A stretch of DNA of 64,000 bases from Bostrychus sinensis (GCA_020698575.1 CM036247.1:28868431-28932430); one strand, 5' to 3'. Shown: positions 1 to 11,744, numbered from the stretch's first letter. Numbers and translations: made by a program. The notes: generated by a model not told the origin, from the letters alone.

Positions 1-47
1 TCAGGAGGAGCAGCCGGCACAGTCAGATAGTTATTCATCTCTTTTAT
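1..47 (-). pseudogene. slc9a1 exon 11 copy (partial)
   Basis: Matches 21890-21936, the 5' part of exon 11, including the TTTTCCCAG acceptor just outside it at 48-56. The window edge cuts the rest, so its donor cannot be judged. Confidence 0.8.
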
Positions 48-546
48 CTGGGAAAACCGGAAAGGTTATGTCGATGTAAGAGCAGCAAAGATAATACAAA
101 TGTTTGTTTTGTTAATGATGTATTTAAGACTGTCCTGTCACACATTTCTCTTAAGTGGCCCCACAATAAGTGGCCCCATAATATATGCAGTTTCATCTTT
201 GGTTTACTTTACTTTCAACTCAGTTATAGACACCTTTAAATAAAAACATCTAAAATAATGCTAATAAACAACAGATCTGTAAGGGACTTTCACATTATCT
301 ATATTGCTATAACCATGTGAATGACATTTACTCTTTGTTGACAAGCATTGCCTAAACAAAGATAGTTTTGCTGTAATTTTTGATATACCCTAAATAAGTT
401 AAACTACTATTTTGCCAGAGAGGCTATTTAAATATCAATAAATGACAAAAAATACAAAGAGTGTGTATAGCATGTTCAAATATTCACATATCCTGATCTA
501 ACACTGTTGAGAGCCTTCTCGGGACAATGTAGGTTAATTTTCGCAC

Positions 547-642
547 CTTTTTCTCCATCATCTTGCATTTCCTGAGAAGAACATCATTAAAGCCATCTTC
601 AAAAGGATCAACCACCAGAGTGTGTCGGTTGTAAGAATGCAG
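547..642 (-). pseudogene. slc9a1 exon 10 copy
   Basis: Copy of the 96-nt exon 10 (22436-22531), with the CTCCAG acceptor and a GTGCGA donor (GTGCAA in the intact gene). One visible missense change turns RKRKM into RKCKM. It is orphaned, because exon 9 is missing upstream. Confidence 0.85.
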
Positions 643-923
643 CTGGAGAAATGAGACGGGAATAAAAAGAAAAATTAGGAAAATAATTACAGTCTTAAAC
701 ACTTGATTCAAATCTGCTAGTATACAGCATATCAATATATCAACTAAAGAAGATATTTATTTATTAACAAACACAGCGCATCTTAAACATGGACAACTAA
801 AACATGGAAGAGGGCTCATGTACCAGTTAGGTTTTGCATTACTGCTATGTGTAATTGTGTATGAGTGATGATATTGATTCACACTACTTGCAGACTCATC
901 AATACATACATCCACATACCACA

Positions 924-962
924 ACTTGTGGTAAAAGGCAATGAGCTGAGGCTCCTCAGAGG
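924..962 (-). pseudogene. slc9a1 exon 8 remnant at a deletion junction
   Basis: About 38 nt of exon 8, encoding the [11 protein letters not shown] stretch, remain. The intact locus has 22800-23251 (with exon 9) on one side and 23288-23409 on the other; both are missing here. A stretch of about 12 bases at the left junction (near 911-923) matches neither flank, so it may be filler from end joining. Confidence 0.8.
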
Positions 963-1040
963 CTTTGTCAAAGAAAAAAGTAGCTTGTAGTGTTGCAAAA
1001 TCAACACTGTAACTTGGCCAGCCAGGAGAAGTCAAGTAGA

Positions 1041-1177
1041 TTTCCATCTGAACTAAAATCAATCCAGACCAAGAACTGTTTATATCTATATATTATATAA
1101 AATGGGGTGTGTTTTATGTGATGCACGGTTTATCTGATTGGTTTTAAGTTTTCAATTTGCATTTAGAGGTAATTTAG
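1041..1177. other. 137-bp segment present only in the left copy
   Basis: The left copy has about 137 bp between GTCAAGTAGA and CAATAAGACACAG that the right copy (near 23490) lacks. A short TAGAG/TAGA microhomology at the ends suggests a small deletion in the right copy rather than an insertion in the left. Confidence 0.6.
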
Positions 1178-1376
1178 AGACAATAAGACACAGATGTAAT
1201 CTTATATAGAATAGTTAACTTACTTACGATGGCTGCCTAGGCTAGATACTTCAAAATGAGTCAAAGATGTTTTTTTAAGTGAGTGCCATATAATTACATT
1301 ATTTTAACATTCAATGCGCCTTTTTATATGTTATATTTAATGTAACCAAATTAGTTATTTAAAATGTTAAAAGTTA

Positions 1377-1484
<108 letters not shown>

Positions 1485-1494
1485 TTAACCATGT

Positions 1495-1518
1495 TATATA
1501 TATATATATATATATATT
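1495..1518. repeat. Short TA microsatellite
   Basis: About eleven TA units, the left-copy counterpart of the expanded tract at 23835-24034. Confidence 0.9.
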
Positions 1519-2872
1519 GTTTTTGTTGCTGTACCAGCCATTACTCAGCTGCATCCTGTACTCTTTGCCTTAATACTGCTATCATTTCTCACAGTCAAAG
1601 CTTCTCAGGTAAGACTGCCAACATCATTATCAACAACAGCAGGATGGCTTTGGGAATGGATTTTTGCAAAGGAAACCTGCAGAGAGCCCTGTGTGATGGA
1701 TGGCTCAGTGTTTAGTGTGTTCCCTGGTTGTCTGAGCAGCTATCCTCTGTTCTGATGCATTACTTCTGCAGAATGCAGCTGGCCCTAGGTCGCCTCGCAG
1801 TCCTCAATAATCCTTGACATAACAACCTGACATTCCCCCGTTTCCATGGAAACTCTCAGTTCCATTAAATACATTTACCTGTGTTTTGTGAGCGCTGATT
1901 GATTTACATAAAAAACTTCCCAGTAGGTGGTGTGACAAGTTTTGTCATGTCACTGTTGTAGCATTTAATGCATATCTGACAAGACTAGGCTAAAGTGCAA
2001 AAACATAGCAAAAGGACACAAAAAGACTTCATTTGCCACAGGGCAAAGGTAAGGGCTTCAGGATATATTGCAAATACATTGCAGAATATCATATCTTAAT
2101 ATCCATATTGCTTCTTATATAATTTTAACACTATAACATTCAATAAAATAATTAATAATTTGTTTTATTAAAACAAGTGACTAATCAGAGTGACCTACTG
2201 CAGAGTACAAATGCAGGTGCTTGGAAGCATAACTACATTTTGCATTTGGCAGAGGCTGCAAAAAAAGTGAACCTAGGTAGCTTTCATTTTCAGTTTGGCA
2301 CTGTAGTAGACTATTATCTCACATTTTTAGAGTGTAGAAGCCGAGGGCAGTGCACTCTGTCAGCCTGAAGCACTGGTGACTCACCACTAAGCCCCAGGAG
2401 AGCTGTGGGTGGCTGGATGTACTGTACTCTTATTATGAAAAAGGTGAAAACACATTTGAAAACCACCTTTGTTGGTCACTCTGGGGAGTTTGTTAAGAAC
2501 ATGGAAAAGTGGTACTTTTAAACAATTACAAATAGAGGCAATGGAGTTAAGATGTGACATGGAGTACCAGCAATAGGCCAGTAGGTGGAGGCAACATTCA
2601 TGTTTTGATACACTGGGCAACAACAAAAAACAAACAACAACAAAAAAAAAAAAAACAGTGTGTAAATGTAAAAATTCAACATTAGAGTTTTTTTTCTGAC
2701 ATTTGAGAAAAAAACTGCTTATTTACCTAATAAAATATTGTAATAAGACTGATCTGTGAAAAAAACATGAGCTAACCCAGTATTTCCCACAGATTTCTGT
2801 TGAGACTATGGTGGCATTGGCACTCCTAAATAAAATCCTATTAAATACATTTTTGGAGTAAAAATGTTAATC

Positions 2873-3738
2873 ACAGTACATGGTAGAAAAAGTATTGGAA
2901 CCTCTAGGCTAGTGACCTCTTCAAGAGCTAATTGGAGTCAGGTGTCAGCCAACCTGGGGTCCAATCAGTGTGAGAAGATTGGAGGAGTGGCTTGAAGTGG
3001 CCCTGACCAATAAAAAATGCCACCCAGTTTTGAGTTTGCCATTGAAGAAGCATTGCTTGATGTGAACCATGCCTCGTACAAAAGAGCTCTCAGAAGACCT
3101 ACGTGTAAGAATTGTTGACTTGTATAAAGCTGGAAAGGGTTACAAAAGTATCTCTAAGAGCATTGCTGTTCATAAGTCCACGGTATGAGCGACTGTCTGT
3201 AAATGGAGAAGGTTCAATACTGGGTTAGCTGGGTGATGCAACAGGACACTGACTCATCATAGATGCAAATTAACAACAGAATGGCTTCAACAGAAGAAAA
3301 TACGCTGGAGTGGCCCAGACACTTGACCTCAATCCTTTTGAGATGCTGTGGCATGACCTCAAAAGAGCAATTCACACCAGACATCCCAGGAATATTGCTG
3401 AACTTAACCAGTTTTGTAAAGAGTAATGGTCCAAAATTCCTCCTGAGCGCTAGGCAGGTCTGATCTTCACTACAGAAAATGTTTGGTTGAGGTTATTGCT
3501 GCCAAAGGAGGATCAACCAGTTATTAAATCCAAAGGTTCCAATACTTTTTTTATCCTGTACTGTTAATGTTTACATAAATGCTCAATAAAAACATGAAAA
3601 AATGTATTTTTTTTGCAGCATTAGTTTAAGCAGACTGTTTGTCTGTTGTGACTTGGATGAAGATCAGATCACATTTTACGACCAAATCATGCAAAAATCC
3701 TAGTATTTCCAAGGGGTGCCAATACTTTCAACTGTATT
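2873..3738 (+). mobile_element. Tc1/mariner element, internally deleted
   Basis: Left end near 2873 and right end near 3738 share degenerate inverted termini around AAAGTATTGG. Between them are the transposase start (3069-3186, beginning MPRTKELSEDLRVR, the helix-turn-helix region) and a frame-shifted transposase C-terminus (about 3285-3515). The middle of the DDE domain is missing, and the length is roughly half that of a complete Tc1-like element. It lies where exon 6 of the slc9a1 copy would be and is absent from the intact locus. No clean TA target duplication can be read. Inactive. Confidence 0.8.
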
Positions 3739-3879
3739 TGAGTGGGAGTAATGATGATAAATGTAAATATTTTTCTTCAGTTTCTGAAATTGTTAATGTA
3801 CAGTTATAAAAGGCCAGTGCAAAGATGGCAATTATTTCAATGAATGTAAGTAGATGCAGCCACGTCAGTTTGTTCTTTT

Positions 3880-4040
3880 ACTCAAAAGTAAATGGAAGCT
3901 AACGCGCTGATCGTGGGTCACAGGATGAGAGGGCCAGTGTCACTGTTACATAGCCAGAAAAAGTATTGTTAAGGTACCAGTATTGAAAACCAGGTATTGG
4001 GTTAGTACTGGTATTGAAAAAATCTCAGTACCCAGCCCTG
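3880..4040. mobile_element. hAT MITE fragment (right end)
   Basis: The stretch 3970-4040 resembles the right half of the MITE at 32533-32867: GTACCAGTATTG, CCAGGTATTGGGTTAGTACTG, and the terminus CCCAGCCCTGG. The left end is degraded. The flank differs from that of the intron-1 MITE, so it is probably an independent insertion of the same family. Confidence 0.6.
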
Positions 4041-5213
4041 GCAAGTCCAAGCAACTCAGAAGCAGCACTGCAAACTAGAGTCAGCAAACAAAGAAAAATG
4101 GAAAAGAGCTAATGTGCCATCAGCCGCAGTGCTGCATACAGGAAGTTCAAATGCACCCTTTGTTCCCAGTTGTTTATTCTGTAACAGTACAATCCCTAAG
4201 TCAGAACAGTGTACCGATGATACAGTCACTAGAAGAAAGGAAAAATTTAAGAAATTGGGAAGATGTTTCATATGCCTAAAACCCAGACACATTGCTATAA
4301 GGACTGCAGAGCAAAAAAATGTGACATGCATCATTTGCGGAAGGAGACACCATGCTGTAGTGTGCGACAAAGGTGAAGAGACAGAAAAAACAGATGCTAA
4401 TATGGACACGAGTGACGCTATAGTTTCCTCAGTCATTCCTCATGCAGCAAAGCAAGGTCCTGAAAAGAGTCACACTGTACTGTTGCAAACCATGACAGCG
4501 AGGATCGAAGGACCTGGAGGAAGAAAAACTGCCCTGCTTGATAGATGGTGGAAGTCCGAGTTGTTTTGTCCATGAGAAACAAGTGAAGGATCTAAAATTG
4601 TCAGGACTGAAAAAAGAGACATTGAATCTCCACACATTTGGATCAAAGACCCCAGTGACCACAGAATGTAATGTAATAAAATTAGTCCTGAAGAATGTCC
4701 GAAATACAAAACAAAAAATCGAGACTGAAGCTGTTCAAACATCACAGTTATGCACTGCTGTCATGAAGGTCTCCAGTGAACACATCCAACAGCAGCTGGA
4801 GGTAAAGGGGCTACCAGCTGCAGACGTGTCAGCAGGTAACGAGGATGATTTGGAATTGTCAGTGTTGATTGGAGTGGATTACTATTGGAGAGTAGTCACA
4901 GGCAAAACTGAAAGACTGTCAGAAGCCTTGGTGGCTGTGGAAACCAAATTTCGTTGGGCAGTTCAAGGACCAGTCGTCATGTCCAGCATGACTGCAGCTG
5001 CATGCATGAACATTGGAGTAAGTGAAAATACAATAGAGGTCTCAAATCAGTTACGAGCATTTTGGGAAACTGACTCATTGGGCATCTCCAGTAAGAGTGA
5101 AGAAACACCTAATGACACAAGGGCCAAAGAGAGCTTTGACACGTCAGTCAGATTCATTGATGGGCGTTGTGAAGTGGCGTTATCTTGGCGCCAGGATACA
5201 CCAGAACTCCCAG
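4041..5213 (+). pseudogene. BEL/Pao retrotransposon: Gag tail and protease fragment
   Basis: Translation from about 4093 gives a Gag-like tail with two zinc-knuckle-like clusters (CFICLKPRH and CIICGRRHHAVVC). An aspartic-protease-type DGGS motif and a DUF1758-like region follow in another frame (4538-5213), with the frame change near 4540. The stretch ending IDGRCEVALSW is typical of BEL/Pao polyproteins between protease and reverse transcriptase. No 5' LTR or full Gag is seen, so the element is 5'-truncated or decayed. It breaks off at 5213, where a hAT-type element has inserted, and resumes at 7374. Confidence 0.8.
5206..5213. repeat. 8-bp target duplication, left copy
   Basis: ACTCCCAG here and ATTCCCAG at 7374-7381 flank the element 5214-7373 (7 of 8 match), as expected for hAT insertion. 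Confidence 0.75.
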
Positions 5214-5606
5214 TAGTGTTGCCACCTGTTTCACCTGATTGTCCTTCTTTTTAATGGTCTGTCCCGGGGAAAAAAAATATTGTCCCGGTACACTGAATGT
5301 CGCAGTTTTTCTATGATGCATAAAATTTGTATTTCTGTTTAATCTATTGTGTTGCTTGTAGTTTATGTTTATCCACTACACATAATGATGCAAATTATTT
5401 GCTGTACAGATGACTCGTGCGCAAGCTTACTGGCTCTAGAGCAGTGGTCGTCAACCCCTCAATCACGATCACGATCGTAAAGGTAGTGCGGGTAGATCAC
5501 GGAGCCCTGCCTTTCCAAATAAAGTCATATGCCTATGGCATTTTAATGACATGCAGATCCACGCGCAGGAGCTATGAACTAAACCGAAAACAAGCAACTT
5601 AATAAC

Positions 5607-6634
5607 TGTCATGGGGTTCCCTCTTTTACCACAACACTTCACCACCTACCAAATTGCATGTTTGTTTTATCAATCTAGTGTTTATGATTTGCTCTGTTAT
5701 GTGTTCTGTTAGTGTTATTTACATGGACTGCTTTTTGTTGTGTCGGCGGAGGTGGACTGAGTCGAACTACTATCTCCAGACTATCCCCTATTTGTTAGTA
5801 GGCCCCATTCACCTGTTAAAATGGCTAGCAGTGTAGGCAAAGGGGAGGACCGGATGCTGGACTCGCGAAGGAGAACCCGGAAGCCCCGCCCCGCATGTGG
5901 AAAGGAGGGACATGCACTGGAGGATTGTTGGACATGCGTTTAAGAGATAAGTAAAGGAACATGTCCCTGTGGATATTGGTTGTGTGTATGTGTGAGGAAC
6001 TGTGAACACGCAGATTGCTGAGTCATTTCCCTTGCTACCTGTCCCACAGTTCCTCGTGAAGATGAGAGGAGGAGAAGGCAGCGGCGAGCACAAGGCGCAT
6101 CTGACGTGAATACAATACACAAACAGAGATAAGTGAAGGGAAGCGTCCCTATTGATATTGTTTGTGTGCGTGAGGAACTGTGAACACGCGGATTGTTGAG
6201 TTGTTTCCCTTGCTACCTGTCCTATAGTTCCTCGGGGATGGGTGGAGGAGACAGCAGCGAGTGCAAGGGGCAGCAGATGCGATTATAACACACAGACAAG
6301 TGAAGTCCCCTGAGAAAGCGCGACGAGGCTCTCTGTCATTGTGTGACGGAGGCCATCTCTACAGGCCTCCAGAGACAGTGAGCCGGAGCACGTGGCGACA
6401 GTGCAGGAGCGGCCAGTGCACAGACTGAGGGGACACGCCAGTGGTCCAATCCCAGTACTTTTTATTCCCTTTTAGCTTTTTTAGCTGACTTTTATTGGGC
6501 CCAATTTTGACTTTTAAGTTCATTTTTCAACTATTTTATCCTTATTTTTAAATAAATATTGTCTAAACCGGTCTGAGTCTGGCTGTTTCTTGGTGTGTGT
6601 AACGGGGATCAAAAGAACTCTAGCCTTAGTGACA
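5607..6634 (+). mobile_element. Solo LTR with internal 182-bp tandem repeat
   Basis: Starts TGTCA and ends TGACA, a perfect 5-bp inverted terminus with the TG...CA ends usual for LTRs. TAAC at 5603-5606 and TAAC at 6635-6638 form a 4-bp target duplication. An AATAAA lies at about 6551 near the 3' end, fitting plus orientation. No internal retroelement coding follows, so it is a solo LTR. The family is not certain; Ty3/Gypsy or ERV type is plausible. Confidence 0.65.
5944..6310 (+). repeat. Two and a bit copies of a 182-bp direct repeat
   Basis: GAGATAAGTAAAGG at 5944 recurs as GAGATAAGTGAAGG at 6126; a third, partial start is at about 6295. Each unit carries GAGGAACTGTGAACACGC and CCCTTGCTACCTGTCC. 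It lies inside the solo LTR upstream of its AATAAA, where LTR enhancer repeats are usually found. Enhancer function is inference. Confidence 0.8.
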
Positions 6635-6817
6635 TAACAATTAGAGTTTTGTACCTGTTTGCACTGTTTTTGTCTCTCATAAAGTAGTTTGTTGTTGTGA
6701 GCCGCAAGGAAAGCTGACTTTGTCGAAGTCTCACAAGCTCCTCCCCTGAGCGTTACCATGGAGCTCCTGTCAATCACCAATGTTACTAAAATAATACTGA
6801 GCTTTGGTGATGAACTG

Positions 6818-6848
6818 CGTCTCTACCAACTGAGCTACTGCCGCCCCC
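6818..6848 (-). mobile_element. tRNA-derived SINE head fragment
   Basis: On the minus strand, GGGGGCGGCAGTAGCTCAG followed by TTGGTAGAG carries a box A-like sequence. No box B follows. It shares the GGGCGGCAGTAGCT start with the SINE at 29040-29153. Confidence 0.55.
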
Positions 6849-7373
6849 ATATAAATATAGTAGGCCTATTATAATCCTTAATAATCAGCAGTTTTAGGAA
6901 ATGATGGAATGTTGTAAATATCAGTGACAAAACTTTATATGCTACATTTATCAGATTCAGTTATTCCTGTCCTGAGTTTATAATTTTTAGTTTAATAAAA
7001 TGTGACTTTAAGACCCCCAGGTGTCTATAACCAAAAACTGTATAAAATAAGCCAAAATAATAGACTATACTATTACTAGACATATTATGTAAAGCAATTA
7101 ACTAAACAAATAACTGGCAAAAGAATAGTATCAAAATTATATTACTAATGAGAGCAAAATAATATTAATAATACTAGTAAAGACATCCGTTGACATTAAT
7201 CACTTAAAGCAAAACTAATATAGCGCCATCACAAGGTTATGTCCAATTTCGTTGTAGAAGGGCAATTTTTGTCTTGGGTTAGATGTGTGAAGGGCACCGC
7301 TGCTTATAAGCAAAAGGGTCAATTGGGTTGCCAAAATGTCCAGGTTTTTTGTCAGACATAGGTGGCAACCCTA

Positions 7374-8133
7374 ATTCCCAGACAATATGAAAGTTGCCCA
7401 GAAAAGGTTTGAAACTCTGAAAAGAAAATTGAAATCTGATGTGACACTGTTCAAAAGGTATAATGATGTAATAGAAGAATATATGAAACAGGGAATATGT
7501 GAAGATGTGCCAGAGAACAGCCGTTGAGCAGGGACAATGAACAATGTAACACACTACTTACCTCACCATGCTGTAATTAGGGAGGACAAAGTAACGACAA
7601 GGTTAAGAGTAGTGTTTGACGCCTCGTCACACGAAGATTGCTCTCCCTCTTTAAATGACAGCCCAAAACGTAACCCTGATTTAATGAGCATCTTATTCAG
7701 AATCAGACAACATCCTGTAGCCTTCACAGCAGAAATGACCAAAGCCTTCCTACAGATATCTATTGCTGAAAGTGACAAAGATGCTGTGAGATTTTTGTGG
7801 CTTACAGGACCACCAGTTGCTGAGAGTATGGAGACACGTGTGGTGTTTGGAGTAACCTCAAGTCCATTCTTACTTGCAGCCACAATCAGACATCACCTGC
7901 AGAAATATGAAACTGAACAACCGCACACTGTAAATCTTATGAAAGACTCACTTTATGTGGACGACCTGATTGCCAGCTCAAACAATGTTGAAGAAGCCTA
8001 TGAACTTACAACAGGTGCAAGAGAAATTATGGCCGCTGCCAACATGAACATGTGTAAGTGGACTACAAACTGTACTGAACTCAGAATCAAGTGGTCAAAC
8101 AATAACCTTGATTTCACACAAGAAATGGGTTAA
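7374..8133 (+). pseudogene. BEL/Pao reverse transcriptase fragment
   Basis: Resumes the BEL/Pao polyprotein after the hAT-type insertion. The open stretch 7537-8133 carries RT hallmarks: LRVVFDASS, a MTKAFLQI catalytic-Asp block altered to lack the usual D, and a YVDD box at about 7955-7966. An in-frame TGA at 7525-7527 separates it from the preceding sequence. The altered first motif and the stop mean it is inactive. Confidence 0.85.
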
Positions 8134-8397
8134 ATGTCTGTTTCAAGAAATGTGGTGACAGGGCCTTAGGTGGGCTGATGAGCTGCCTCCTGACCTCACA
8201 AGCATGACAACAGTGGTGCATGGAGCTACCTCAGATCCACCAAGTAGTCATTCCCAGGTGGTATGGAACAGGTCAACTGTCAGACAAGCAGTCGCAAGTT
8301 CTCCATGTATTTACAGATGTGAGTGAAAAGGCGTACGGAGCAGTAGCATAACTGCAAACGCAGACAGCAGCCACAAATCAGAGACTTTAAACCCTGT
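8134..8397 (+). pseudogene. BEL/Pao RNase H region, degraded
   Basis: Frame-broken sequence with a recognisable FTDVSEKAYGAVA stretch at about 8309-8348, typical of the start of the RNase H domain in BEL/Pao. A stop follows directly. Confidence 0.65.
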
Positions 8398-9203
8398 TTG
8401 GACAAAGATGGCCTAATCTGTGTAGGTGGAAGGTTGCATCAGTCAGACATGAGTTTCAAGGAGCAGCACCCATGGCTGTTACCATCTAGTCACAGATTTG
8501 CAAACCTGATGATCAAATACAGCCACGACAAAGTCATGCATTCAGGTATAAGAGATACTCTTGTACAGCTATGGAAAAAATTCTGGATTCCCCACGCCAG
8601 GCAGTTAGTCAAAAAATGTATCTCAGACTGAATTATCTGTAAACAATTTAGAGTGAAGGCAGCACATCAGACAACAGCACCCCTGCCAAAAGACAGAGTC
8701 ACAGAATCATAGCAGGCCCGCTATTTGTAAAGGGCAAGAACACTGTGGAGAAAGCCTATATAGCACTTTTCACATGTGCTGTGACATGTGCTGTACATTT
8801 GGAGCTGGTATCCAATTTATTGACAGAAAGCTTCCTTCTAGCGTTTAAGAGATTCATTTCCAGGAGAGGTCTTTCTACTATCCATCTATTCGGACAATGC
8901 ACAAACTTTCACATGAGCTGATCAAGACCTAAAGGAACTATGGAAGTCTATGAAAGAGCCAGAAATGTTAGAATATTTTCTGAAAGGGGAATTGTGTGGA
9001 AATTCATAGCAGAACAAGCACCTTGGTGGGGAGGTTTTTGGGAAAGATTAGTTCGCTCTGTAAAAGGGTGTCTAATAGAGTAATGGGGAGAGCGTCTTTG
9101 AGTGTTGAAGAGTTGACTTCTCTATTGTCAGAAATAGAGGCCACCATAAATTCAAGACCACTAACCTTTGTGTACAGTGATCTTCAAGAACCCCAACCTC
9201 TAA
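8398..9203 (+). pseudogene. BEL/Pao integrase fragment
   Basis: 8398-8631 matches the integrase zinc-binding region (GRLHQSD, HGLW-like LVQLWKKFWIP). Core-domain pieces continue to 9203 in shifting frames, including AVHLEL and a conserved ATINSRPLT stretch at 9142-9168. Several frameshifts and a stop at 8629 make it inactive. It ends abruptly at about 9203 against another repeat, and no 3' LTR is seen. Confidence 0.8.
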
Positions 9204-9406
9204 TGCCTGGTTCACACGACAAGATAATTGTGCAAATTTTTGACCCTATTCTCCCCTTCCAACAATCTTAAGGACCCTCCGATTATCGTAATGGCACTAA
9301 AGATAATCTTAATCAGATATTTCTGCTGTGTGTGGTGTGTAAAGAGTGTTCTGGTCTGCTCGGAAGGACGTGGGAACTGCTTCGATCTCAGTTCAGGCTG
9401 TGTTCA
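9204..9406. mobile_element. Unclassified DNA-transposon-like fragment
   Basis: Begins GCCTGGTTCACACGACAAG, which looks like a DNA-transposon terminus, and truncates the BEL/Pao sequence. No matching second end is visible before block B starts at 9408. Confidence 0.4.
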
Positions 9407-11205
9407 TTGTAAACACATGAACACAGCCTATTCTACTCAACAAATAACATTCCAGCAACTCAATGCCACAGAGAGTAACATTTAACTTTTGTTAAATGGG
9501 CTTGCCTTAAGCCTGGGGTTAGAATATTTGGCCCTATCTTGCCTTAAAAACAACCCTGATTCCAGATGGAGTTCCAGATCCACACCAAAAACTAATCTAA
9601 CCATTGCCGCCAAAAATATAACATTAAAATAAAGAAAGAAGAATGCATCCTTGCTGTCACAGCATGGAACCTTTTGTGGTCACATTGCTGCCATGTGATT
9701 TGTTGAGTAGGTATTTGCATTTAAAGACATCCAATAATTAATCACTAACCAAAATGAGATGAATACTTCATGCAGAACCCATAGTAACTATCTATATTTA
9801 CTGTACACGTCTGCTGCACTGGGGCATGTCATTGTCCTGGCTGATGACACGGCACATCAACACCCCCTCTAACACGCTGTAATCTGAACCAGGTAAGGCT
9901 ACGTGCTCATAGGGGCTAAACAATCTGATATGGGTGGACGACACAGTTTGTTGATCTAGCATGAGATAAGGGAATAGAGCCATTGTTGTGTTTTTTTTTT
10001 CAGGCGGTTAATAGAATGGGAGAGAAAGTCTTTCAACAGAGACATCTCATTTCTAAGAATAAGGTATCTGACAGGGCCATAGGGCTAAGCTCGCTGAGCT
10101 GCAACATATGGTAAAAGGCAGCAGGTTGTGTTGGGTTACAGGTAGGTTCAGGTCCGTTTCACTTTGCCTTGGACAATTACCAAAGACACATGGTAGGGTA
10201 TGAGACAATGTGATAGAGCTAACTACTTTGCAATAGTGATACAATATGCTGTGAAGCTCCTGCTTCAAATTTGACATTTGTGTGGTATTTTGAAACCAGA
10301 CAAGTCATAAAACTGCTTTTGGTTCCAAGTCTGTTACTGAACTAATAAGTTTACTTAGTGCACAGTACATGCTGCCTGTAAACAGCAACTATCATAGCAA
10401 GTGCAGGCCCAGCTGACAGTGATTTGTAATTAAATGTAATTGGAACATGACTTTGTAAAGGTTAGAGTTGCTTGGATATTAGGAAACAGGTGGGGGGACC
10501 GTTTACTGTAATAGGCTGCACAAGGATACTACTTCTACCTCTGCACAGATGCACACAAGCGTCATTTTGAATGCAGCGGCACACGTAAAACACAAGAGCC
10601 TTGAGGAATAAACTGCCTATAAGGCACTGGGCTATTTTCTTTTTAATATACTTTTATATACTTGAGTGAACAGATATGCAGTACCTACCGCTCTACTGGG
10701 GTTACATTGCCAGCTGGCATAACAAAGATATTCTGAAACAACTGCCTGGAAAGCATCAAATAAGAAAGCCCAGGAGAAACCTTCTTCTGAAGCCTTATGT
10801 AGAAGGAGGACCCAATCACAGCTGGTTCCGCACACTTCTGACGAACACCCAATCTGTTTACTGGGTGACTGGAAAATTAAATGAGCAACTGCTCCCTCCC
10901 TTGTAGTTGGTGTTAAGATAATTAAGATGTGGCGCTATTGAGATGAAACAAAATGCGTAGGATTGTTGATTTAATTAATGGGCATGCATATTATCACAAC
11001 TGGTTTGATAAGAAATACAATAAATCCAATGTGTTCCCTTTTTCCACCTCCTTCAGGCAAATGCTTGTTACCAGATAAACATTCTTATGAGCTAACATTT
11101 TAGGCAACATTTTTGTTCACAATGTACTAAATTTTGAGCTCTAGAAAGGCAACTTGGTAGTTTTAGTGGATGGTACACACTGTTTTTGCTGTCCCTAATG
11201 CCAGA

Positions 11206-11232
11206 GTATAGCTCAGTTGGTAGAGCGTCTGG
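11206..11232 (+). mobile_element. tRNA-like box A motif, SINE head remnant
   Basis: TATAGCTCAGTTGGTAGAGC fits a box A and D-arm. No box B or acceptor stem follows within 80 bp, so it is not a tRNA gene. It is duplicated at about 36327-36353. Confidence 0.4.
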
Positions 11233-11744
11233 TACATATACAGCTACTACAGCTCACCTCTGTGATGTTTTGTGTCCGGATTTCGCATGTTCCAGTGACT
11301 TCTCTTGTATTTGATCTGTTGATCAATTCCACTTCTAAATACTGAAATATTGACTATCAATAATATAGAGAAAAAAATACAGAAAGAAAAGGGAAGCAAA
11401 GTGTTGGGAACAGAGTTTTAATCAAGACGATTTAATCAACAGATAAATACATGTGAGTCACTGTGCCACTATTTAAAATGCTAACAGAGAATTCATTCTC
11501 ACACACAATTATCACATTTGATGCCAAATGAATCCAGAGGCTTGCAGAGCCATGAAAAATCAGTTGGGGGTATTATTATTACAAGATGCTGCCTGTGGTT
11601 AAATCGCTCTTTCTGCATCAAGCCATAAGACCGCTGGGATACTTTTATCCCACCGCACTTACACCTCAAACCATAATCCATAAACAGGACTGGCATTTGT
11701 GCTAATGGGCATAGAAAATGGCAGGCAAGTGAAAATTGTGATAA

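Larger units (their letters stand above)
5214..7373. mobile_element. hAT-type element inserted in BEL/Pao
   Basis: Terminal inverted repeats TAGTGTTGCCACCT (5214-5227) and, on the other strand from 7373, TAGGGTTGCCACCT match at 13 of 14 positions. An 8-bp near-perfect target duplication flanks it. It splits the BEL/Pao coding region between the protease and reverse transcriptase segments. No transposase ORF is visible, so it is non-autonomous. About half its length is a later solo LTR (5607-6634). Other scraps inside are a CAGTGGTC-type hAT terminus near 5440 and a tRNA-type SINE head near 6820. Confidence 0.75.

Noticed and set aside
484..735. 83-codon ORF as a separate gene
   Set aside because: It is the slc9a1 exon 10 copy read through into flanking intron; the twin at 22373-22624 behaves the same way.
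5944..6310. Possible CRISPR-like direct repeats
   Set aside because: Units are about 182 bp, contiguous and divergent, with no spacers, in a vertebrate LTR.
7537..8133. RT ORF as an active element
   Set aside because: Upstream in-frame stop, altered catalytic block, broken RNase H and integrase, no LTR pair.
11206..11280. tRNA gene suggested by TAGCTCAGTTGGTAGAG
   Set aside because: No box B, anticodon arm or pairing acceptor stem follows.
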